Shown in pieces: positions 1-5,365 of a stretch of DNA of 8,277 nt. The stretch is from DAOUBP01 sp034432655 (GTDB lineage Bacteria > Chloroflexota > Anaerolineae > CG2-30-64-16). The position numbers and the translations under genes are program-made. Below the pieces are notes generated by a model. It was given only the letters and a program-made list of their open reading frames with translations. It was not told where the DNA came from and made no database searches. Numbering within the stretch: the stretch's first letter is position 1; each line of letters begins with the position of its first letter. The stretch is taken from positions 1-8,277 of the forward strand of contig DAOUBP010000149.1 in the NCBI GenBank assembly GCA_034432655.1, read 5' to 3'.

Positions 1-21
1 TGCGGCGGCAAAGCCGCCGCA
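1..21. terminator. Perfect GC-rich inverted repeat downstream of the operon, possible terminator
   Basis: TGCGGCGGC (1-9) pairs with GCCGCCGCA (13-21) around AAA, about 100 bp past the stop codon of the last gene. The position fits an operon end, but what follows in the direction of transcription lies outside the window, so a U-tract cannot be checked. It may equally be an intergenic repeat element. Confidence 0.35.
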
Positions 22-24
22 ACC

Positions 25-83
25 CCCCTGAAAGGATCTCTCCCCTTCTCGCCTGCGTGGCAGAGAAGAAGGGGGTCCAGGGG
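25..83. repeat. Nested inverted repeat downstream of the operon
   Basis: An outer arm CCCCTG (25-30) pairs with CAGGGG (78-83). Inside it, CCCCTTCTC (42-50) pairs with GAGAAG (63-68) and GGGG (71-74) around a two-base bulge, and GCC (51-53) pairs with GGC (59-61) at the tip. On RNA this would be a long imperfect stem between the last stop codon and the hairpin at the window edge. It could protect the 3' end or act with the edge hairpin in termination. The remaining downstream bases (84-119) contain only a minimal GGC-TGAA-GCC hairpin at 82-91. Confidence 0.5.
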
Positions 84-119
84 CTGAAGCCGTCACTACG
101 AAGGTCGCTTATCCGCCCG

Positions 120-3100
120 TCATTGCAACGGCGGGAATACCATCACGCGGTGGGCATCGCCGTCAACCACATAGACGCGGCCGTCGGGCCCCACCTCAAC
201 GTCGGTGGGCAGTGCAAAGGACTGCGCGTCGAAGCCGTACATGCCCCAGGTCGCTTTGAAGCTACCATCGGTGCCGAAGACCAACACGCGGTAGTTTTCC
301 GGGTCTACTACGTACACGAGTTGGCGTTCCGGGTCCACGGCCAGCCCCGGTTTGTTCACCACCGACTGGCTGGCCCAACCGCTGATGGGCCACTGTGCGA
401 CGTACCTGAAATCCTCCGTGAACTTCTGCACCCGGCGGTTCCAGGTGTCGGCCACATACCAGTTGCCGTCCCCATCCTGCCCCAGGCCAACCGGCTCGTC
501 AAAGCGGCCCTCCACGATGCCACCGCCGCCCCACTGCGTGACAAAAACCCCGTCGGGGGTGAACACCTGCACACGCTTGTTGCCGGTGTCCATGACGTAC
601 AGATTGCCGTCCCGGCCGAACGCCAGGCTGCGTGGGCCGTAGAACAGGCTCTGCTGGCCCAATTCGCCGCCGGTGGAGCCGAAGACACCCCATTTACTGA
701 TGAATTGGCCCTCGTTGGTGAACCGTTGAATGCGATGGTTCCAGGTGTCCGAAACATAAACGCTCCCGTCCGGGCCCACGGCAATGCCCCACGGTTCGTT
801 GAACTGGCCATCACCGGCAGCGACGCAGCCCTCGCCCGTGTCCAGCTTGCACAGGCTGCCCCACTGGCGCAGAAAGGTGCCATCGGGGTTGAACACCTGC
901 ACCCGATGGTTGCCTGAATCGGCCACGTAGATGCGGCCCTCGGCATCCACGGTCAACGCGCGCGGGAAGGCGAACTGGCCGGGCGCAGTCCCTGACACGC
1001 CGGCCGTGCCGATCTGCTGCACGGCCGCAACGGTGCGCTGCCCTTGCAGGTAAGGATCAACCTCGGTCACCCCTGGAATGACACCGGCCGATACCGGCGC
1101 GCCCCAATCCCACACTTGCGCGGCAATATCCTTGCGCACGAACATCGAGAAGCGATGGATCGGGTCCCAGGTGGCCGTCTTGGTGGTATAGCGCCGATGG
1201 ATCACTACGTCCCAAAACAGGCCGCGCTGTACCGGATCACGAATGCCGTCCCAGATGCGCTGCCAGGTCAGCCCCTTGTACGTCTCGCGCGGCCACCAGA
1301 TCAGCCGGTAATTGAACTCGTAATAGCGATCCCCTAGATAGGGCCTGACCTTGCCCAGGTTCTTATCGCCCACGATCACCACCGGCGAGTCCATGGCATC
1401 CCGGCTGGGGCTGGCGCCGTAGTAAACCTTGTTAGGGTAATCCCGCAGGTACCACTCCAGCGGCCAGGTGGCGTCATCATCGTAGGCCACCCGCAGCGCG
1501 TGGTCGCCCACCGTTTTGCGCGAGATCTCCTCGATCTGGCTCATGGCCAGCTTGATGTCGGGCGTTGCGTGCGCGTAGACCATCGGCTCGATGGCGTAAT
1601 CGTAGTTGATGAAACTGAACCGATAGGAGACGCCAACGGTGAACACAGCCAGCAGGGCCGCCAGGCTGATTGCGGCCGCCTGCAGGCTCTGGCGCCAGCC
1701 CAGCGCGACCACGCGATCATACAGATAATAGATCAGCACCAGCGCCACGATCAACGCCAGCAGCCATTCAACCGTGTTGCTCAAGCCGTTAACGGTCGTG
1801 TCTACGAAGGGGCGCCGGTTGGCAGGCGGGAACAGCGCCTTGAGGGCGATCAGCAACAACGGCACCATCCCCATCAGCCAGAAAACGCCCCGTTGCCTGG
1901 CGGACTGCCAGTCAATCCCGTCGGCCAGCCGGCCCAGCCACCACCCGGCCAGCGGGGCCATGCTCATGGCGAAGTAGGTCGTGTGCCACGGCATCTTCTC
2001 GCCCACCCAGGTGAAGACCGCCCACGTGGCCGCGGGCCAAAAGACGAGGAAGGCCTCGAAGACGCGTTGGACGCTGATGGGCGGTTGGTAGGTTGGTAGT
2101 TGGGAAATTGGTAAATTGGGAGATTGGGAGCCTGGAAGGCTGGTAGTCTCTTTACGGCCCACTGCTCCTTGTCTCCTTGTCTCCTTGTCTCCTTGTCCCC
2201 TTGTCCCCGCGTCCCCGCGTCTCCGGAACAGCCCTACCAGCCACGCCACCGTGCCGCCGATACTCAACACCCACGGCAGGAACTCGTACAACGGCACCAG
2301 CATGTAGAAGTAGTACCACGGCTGGCCCCCGCGCATCACCTCCTGCTGGTCAATCCAGTAACCCAAAGAGCCGATCAGCCCTGTGCCGACACCCTGGCCG
2401 TTGGTGAGAAACGTGGTGAAAAAGAGCAGCTCCAGCGCCCAAAAGATCCCTGCAGCGACCAGCCAGTTTTTGCGCAGCCAGAAGAAGCCGATCAGCCCGC
2501 TTAAGATGAACAACAGGCCCAACACCAATGCGCCTTGCCAGACCATGCTCAATGTGATGACGCCCGGGTTGTTGAACTGGCTGATCTGCCAGCCCAGGGC
2601 CTTCAACACCAGGGCGGACAGGAACGGCATCATCAGGGTGAGCAACAGGACGATCAAATCCAACTCGGCAAAGGCGCGCAGCTTCCATTGCCAGCTCACG
2701 ACGGCCAAACCGGCGGCCAACACCGCCAGGACGGCCCCCAACGCCAGCAAGACGATGCCGGCCACCTTCACCTTGAAGATGACCAGGAGCAGGCCGGCCG
2801 CCAGCAACGGTAACGCCACGGCCACCAGGATGCGGAACGAGCTACGGCGCTCAACCGTCCCGGCCGGCCACCCGGCCGCCCAAAGCTGCGCCGCCAGCGC
2901 CAGCACCAGGAAGATGCCGAAGAGGCCCCCGAAGATGAAGGACGCCTCCATGGTCAGGAACGCCAGGCCCAGCGCCACTGCGGTCCAGACCAGCCATTTC
3001 AGCGTGCGCGTCTCCAGATAGCGGAACATGGCGATCACCAGCAGCACCAGCAGGCTGGTCAACAGGACCTCATCTCGGATGTAACGGCTGTGATACAGCA

Positions 3101-3512
3101 GGGCCGGCGAGATGGCGTACATGGCCGCCGTCAAAAAGGCACCGGTCTTTCCCAGCCAACGGCGCATCATCCACACGAAGCCGACCATGGCCACGCCGAA
3201 CAACGCGACCAGGATACGGGCGCTCCAGTCGTTGACGCCGAAGAGGAAGTACATCACCGGGTTGAGGACGAACTTCAGGGGCCCGTGCATCATGGGCTGA
3301 TGTTGATAGCCCCGGCCATCGTACAGTTGAAACGAATAGACGGTGTGCAGGCTCTCGTCGTGGCTCATGGCACGATCGCCCAGGCCGATGGTGCGGCTGA
3401 GCAACGCCACGATCACCAACAAGGCCCAGGCCAGCTTCTCGCCGTCGAACCGCAGAAAACTGACCAGGGCCCGGTCGAGGAAACTCTGCGATTTGCTGTG
3501 TGTGTTCTCCAT
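120..3512 (-). CDS. TIGR03663/Agl23-type membrane protein (PMT-like) fused to a C-terminal NHL beta-propeller
   Basis: This 1130-residue protein has three parts. Residues 25-630 hold roughly 13-17 hydrophobic segments with the invariant residues known for TIGR03663: the DE pair in SHDESLH (50-56), HGP at 76-78, and conserved arginines in HSRYIRDE (141-148). GEKMPWH at 504-510 also looks family-typical. Residues 630-800 form a soluble region including EPMVYAHATPD (642-652) and EWYLRDYPN (686-694). Residues 842-1127 form six NHL blades. The family resembles protein O-mannosyltransferases at its N-terminus, is often encoded near YYY proteins, and is labelled in some databases as flippase-associated Agl23; its biochemical role is not established. 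The tail is probably extracytoplasmic, so the propeller may bind a surface glycan or protein (inference). A 48-codon low-complexity insert spans residues of about 429-477, between helices. An AGGGA sequence lies 10 nt before the ATG. It appears to be the last gene of the operon, since no gene follows before the window edge. Confidence 0.9.
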   Translation of the reverse strand: MENTHSKSQSFLDRALVSFLRFDGEKLAWALLVIVALLSRTIGLGDRAMSHDESLHTVYSFQLYDGRGYQHQPMMHGPLKFVLNPVMYFLFGVNDWSARILVALFGVAMVGFVWMMRRWLGKTGAFLTAAMYAISPALLYHSRYIRDEVLLTSLLVLLVIAMFRYLETRTLKWLVWTAVALGLAFLTMEASFIFGGLFGIFLVLALAAQLWAAGWPAGTVERRSSFRILVAVALPLLAAGLLLVIFKVKVAGIVLLALGAVLAVLAAGLAVVSWQWKLRAFAELDLIVLLLTLMMPFLSALVLKALGWQISQFNNPGVITLSMVWQGALVLGLLFILSGLIGFFWLRKNWLVAAGIFWALELLFFTTFLTNGQGVGTGLIGSLGYWIDQQEVMRGGQPWYYFYMLVPLYEFLPWVLSIGGTVAWLVGLFRRRGDAGTRGQGDKETRRQGAVGRKETTSLPGSQSPNLPISQLPTYQPPISVQRVFEAFLVFWPAATWAVFTWVGEKMPWHTTYFAMSMAPLAGWWLGRLADGIDWQSARQRGVFWLMGMVPLLLIALKALFPPANRRPFVDTTVNGLSNTVEWLLALIVALVLIYYLYDRVVALGWRQSLQAAAISLAALLAVFTVGVSYRFSFINYDYAIEPMVYAHATPDIKLAMSQIEEISRKTVGDHALRVAYDDDATWPLEWYLRDYPNKVYYGASPSRDAMDSPVVIVGDKNLGKVRPYLGDRYYEFNYRLIWWPRETYKGLTWQRIWDGIRDPVQRGLFWDVVIHRRYTTKTATWDPIHRFSMFVRKDIAAQVWDWGAPVSAGVIPGVTEVDPYLQGQRTVAAVQQIGTAGVSGTAPGQFAFPRALTVDAEGRIYVADSGNHRVQVFNPDGTFLRQWGSLCKLDTGEGCVAAGDGQFNEPWGIAVGPDGSVYVSDTWNHRIQRFTNEGQFISKWGVFGSTGGELGQQSLFYGPRSLAFGRDGNLYVMDTGNKRVQVFTPDGVFVTQWGGGGIVEGRFDEPVGLGQDGDGNWYVADTWNRRVQKFTEDFRYVAQWPISGWASQSVVNKPGLAVDPERQLVYVVDPENYRVLVFGTDGSFKATWGMYGFDAQSFALPTDVEVGPDGRVYVVDGDAHRVMVFPPLQ
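132..989 (-). other. Six-bladed NHL beta-propeller domain of the Agl23-type protein
   Basis: Six consecutive repeats with the NHL pattern (P-x-G/D-hydrophobic, a GxxYVxD core, N/HRV then a phenylalanine and a turn) cover residues of about 842-1127. The cores are IYVADSGNHRVQVF (861-874), VYVSDTWNHRIQRF (918-931), LYVMDTGNKRVQVF (971-984), WYVADTWNRRVQKF (1018-1031), VYVVDPENYRVLVF (1066-1079) and VYVVDGDAHRVMVF (1113-1126). Six is the usual number for a closed NHL propeller, so the domain looks complete. Blade 1 is followed by an insertion containing two cysteines, Cys888 and Cys896, that could form a disulphide if the domain is outside the cell. NHL propellers are generally binding modules; no catalytic residues can be assigned here. 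Confidence 0.9.
2083..2146 (-). repeat. Octamer tandem repeat inside the Agl23-type gene, TACCAACC/CTCCCAAT-type units
   Basis: Eight consecutive 8-bp units fill 64 bp. On the plus strand they run GGTTGGTA, GGTTGGTA, GTTGGGAA, ATTGGTAA, ATTGGGAG, ATTGGGAG, CCTGGAAG, GCTGGTAG. Read on the coding strand they give a peptide of period eight (SLPGSQSP, NLPISQLP, TYQPP) at residues of about 456-477. The plus strand contains TAG and TAA in some frames whereas the coding strand stays open, so the array is oriented compatibly with translation. It directly adjoins a second octamer array and lies in a hydrophilic loop between helices. Confidence 0.85.
2165..2226 (-). repeat. Octamer tandem repeat inside the Agl23-type gene, GGAGACAA/GGGGACGC-type units
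   Basis: About 7.75 units of 8 bp run CTCCTT, then GTCTCCTT three times, GTCCCCTT, GTCCCCGC twice and GTCTCCGG on the plus strand. The first 3.75 units are perfect copies. Three units make 24 bp, so the coding strand yields an eight-residue period: GDAGTRGQ then GDKETRRQ at residues 433-448. The repeat is open in all frames on both strands. Together with the neighbouring array the insert spans 144 bp, exactly 48 codons. The GTCCCCGC unit recurs in the array at 6121-6208. Confidence 0.88.
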
Positions 3513-3522
3513 AAGGCTGATT

Positions 3523-3527
3523 TCCCT
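3523..3527 (-). promoter_or_regulatory. Probable ribosome binding site of the Agl23-type gene
   Basis: On the minus strand the sequence AGGGA lies 10 nt before the ATG at 3512. The spacing is slightly long, but it is the only purine-rich Shine-Dalgarno-like stretch in the 31-bp gap and it supports the chosen start. Confidence 0.45.
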
Positions 3528-3543
3528 ACGCTGTTTCTCAATG

Positions 3544-5304
3544 CTATTGTGCTGTCCGATCGGCCCACAGGAGCACGCTGAGGGTTTCAGGGGGCGTCCG
3601 TGCTTCGCGATAGAGCACCCAACGCAGGTTGGCGTTGAAACCCTCCAGTCCCTCCGGCCGCCAGCGGTGCAACAAGACGAACTCCGCCCCGGTGTAACGC
3701 TCGCCCAGCCGGGGTTGCTCCTCCGCAGGTGTCACAACGAGCGTCGCGGGATTGGCCGGCACAGACGCGCTGACGCGCAGGTCCGGGTGATCCCGCAATA
3801 GCCAACGGGCCATCGGCAGCAGGGGATCGTCTGGCCGGTTGGGCCAGACCAGATCCACGGCCACCTCGCGCGCGCCACCGCCGTGCAACGCCGAAAGCTG
3901 CTGCAACGTCTGCCGGAAATCGGCCGCGGCCGGGGCCACGGTCTCGTGGGTGATAGCCGTCCGCCGCCACGCGCCGCGGTCATAGCTCAGGGAGGTCATC
4001 TGGCCCAGGCTCCACGCCAGGCCCAGGATCAACGGCACCACCGGCAAGGCGCGGCCGACGACGCGCCAGTTGCCATAGGCGCCGTAGGCCAGCCACATGA
4101 TCAGCGTCACCGAGAAAGTGGCAATCCCGATCCCGGTATACACCTGGCGCCAGGCCGGCTCGTTCCTCGGCAGCACTGCGCCTGGCAAACACAAAAGGGC
4201 GGAGAAGAGCAACGCCAGGCTGAGGCCCACCAGCACCCAGGGATCGGTCTCCAGCCGCCAGGACCAGGCGGTGCGCAAGACCCACGCGATGGCCGGCCCC
4301 GCCAGCAGTGTCAGCCAAAGCGCGATCAGTGCCAGGTCAACCGGCTCGCGCCCCCGGCCGATCAATGCGGCCAGCAGCGCCAGGCCAGTCGCGATACCGG
4401 CCCATTGCCCGGTCCGGTCTCCACGTCGCACGCTCCAGATCAGCCCGGCCAGGCCGAAGCCCAGCAGCAGCGGCTCGCTCAGCAGCAGGCGGCGCAGAAG
4501 CTCCCACGGGGTGTACGCGCCTGCGCCTGGCGCAAGATCACTCAGCCAGCGCCCAAGCTGTTCCACAGCCGACGCCAGGCCCGCCGGGGTGAGCATGAAG
4601 AAGGTCGCGCCCAGCGCCAGCGCAGCCGCCAGGCCGGCAAACACGGTGCGTCGGTGGGCCCTCACCTCACCCCCCAACCGACGTGCATCGGCCGGCCACC
4701 ATGCCACAGCGACCGCCAACGCCAACAGCGCTGTATAAGCCTGGCTCCCTGTGCCCAACAACAAGCCGAGCGCCACAGCCCCGGCGGCCAGCACGCGCTG
4801 TGACGGGCCCACATCCCAGGCCCACACCATGGCGGCCAACACTGCCAGGGCCAGGGCGGGCACCAATGCGTCCCCGAGCGCCAGACGGCCGCTCCAGACG
4901 GCTAACGGCGAAAGCGCCCACAAGAACGCAGCGATCAGCGCGCCCCCTCGGGTCAGCCGGCCGCGCAGGGCATAAAACAGCAGCGGGGATAGCCCGGTCA
5001 GGAACGCCGGCCACCAGCGCGCCGATGCGTCAGTCGCGCCGAAAAGCATGAAAGTCGCCCGCTGCAACGTGTGCAATAATGGGCTGATCCCCGTCAGGTC
5101 AGGGGACTGTCCGGCAGCCGCAGCTACAGCCGGCAGCGCCTGCACAGCTTCGGCGGGCCCCAGTGGAACAGCCCCCAGGCCCCATAGGCGAACTCCCAAC
5201 GCCAGCACGGCTGCTCCTGCATAGGCAGCCCGTTCTACGGTGAGCCAATCGGCGATTCCCGTCGTTTCTTTTGAACGATGTAAAGTCAGAACATTCGCTG
5301 TCAT
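3544..5304 (-). CDS. GT-C-like polytopic membrane protein, diverged paralogue of the downstream TIGR03663/Agl23-type protein
   Basis: This 586-residue protein has about a dozen hydrophobic segments (roughly residues 27-430) followed by a soluble tail. By eye it aligns with the next gene along most of its length. RLWGLG (39-44) matches RTIGLG, FGATDASARWWPA (88-100) matches FGVNDWSARILVA, and LWALSPLAVWSGR (128-140) matches MYAISPALLYHSR. In the tail, ARWLLRDHPD (499-508) matches LEWYLRDYPN, and the last residues, LSVLLWADRTAQ, match FSMFVRKDIAAQ. It differs at the family's signature positions: HDE reads PAE (51-53 here), HGP reads ISP, and RYIRDE is reduced to RLALGD. A GT39/PMT-like fold is therefore likely, while catalytic activity is doubtful. 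It lies 60 bp after the YYY gene and 31 bp before the Agl23-type gene, so co-transcription is expected. The start is the first ATG and has no convincing Shine-Dalgarno sequence. No tandem repeats interrupt it. It could be a non-catalytic partner or an enzyme with changed specificity. Confidence 0.85.
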   Translation of the reverse strand: MTANVLTLHRSKETTGIADWLTVERAAYAGAAVLALGVRLWGLGAVPLGPAEAVQALPAVAAAAGQSPDLTGISPLLHTLQRATFMLFGATDASARWWPAFLTGLSPLLFYALRGRLTRGGALIAAFLWALSPLAVWSGRLALGDALVPALALAVLAAMVWAWDVGPSQRVLAAGAVALGLLLGTGSQAYTALLALAVAVAWWPADARRLGGEVRAHRRTVFAGLAAALALGATFFMLTPAGLASAVEQLGRWLSDLAPGAGAYTPWELLRRLLLSEPLLLGFGLAGLIWSVRRGDRTGQWAGIATGLALLAALIGRGREPVDLALIALWLTLLAGPAIAWVLRTAWSWRLETDPWVLVGLSLALLFSALLCLPGAVLPRNEPAWRQVYTGIGIATFSVTLIMWLAYGAYGNWRVVGRALPVVPLILGLAWSLGQMTSLSYDRGAWRRTAITHETVAPAAADFRQTLQQLSALHGGGAREVAVDLVWPNRPDDPLLPMARWLLRDHPDLRVSASVPANPATLVVTPAEEQPRLGERYTGAEFVLLHRWRPEGLEGFNANLRWVLYREARTPPETLSVLLWADRTAQ

Positions 5305-5351
5305 TCAAATACACTCGTTTGTTATGCGGGTGTGCAAGCTTTTGTTTCCAG

Positions 5352-5365
5352 GCGGTTGAAACCGC
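5352..5365. repeat. Inverted repeat with TGAA/TTCA loop at the stop codon of the YYY gene
   Basis: GCGGT-TGAA-ACCGC forms a 5-bp stem with a four-base loop, overlapping the last base of the YYY stop codon. An alternative pairing GTTTC (5344-5348) with GAAAC (5358-5362) overlaps it. No T-tract follows on the minus strand, so it is not a classical intrinsic terminator. It could damp read-through, stabilise an mRNA end, or be one copy of a dispersed hairpin family. Confidence 0.6.

Noticed and set aside
57..917. Long plus-strand open frame (286 codons) opposite the NHL domain
   Set aside because: It lies fully antisense to a strongly supported propeller-coding region. It has no recognisable domain, and long open antisense frames are expected in GC-rich DNA.
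2083..2226. Possible assembly artefact or frameshift in the Agl23-type gene at the low-complexity block
   Set aside because: The frame is open and conserved-looking on both sides, the block is exactly 48 codons, and comparable repeats occur in the YYY gene, so it looks like genuine sequence.
120..3512. Calling the large protein an NHL-repeat protein or serine/threonine kinase-like sensor
   Set aside because: The N-terminal 630 residues are a polytopic PMT-like membrane region with the TIGR03663 signature residues, and no kinase motif is present. The propeller is only the C-terminal module.
3883..4803. Plus-strand open frame of 306 codons opposite the GT-C-like gene
   Set aside because: It is Gln/Arg/Pro-rich with no membrane segments or motifs, while the opposite strand aligns with the neighbouring paralogue.
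5305..5364. Separate promoter for the middle gene (TGGAAA and CATAAC, 18 bp apart on the minus strand)
   Set aside because: Both boxes match consensus only partly, and the 60-bp gap suits co-transcription. The evidence is too weak to list as a feature.
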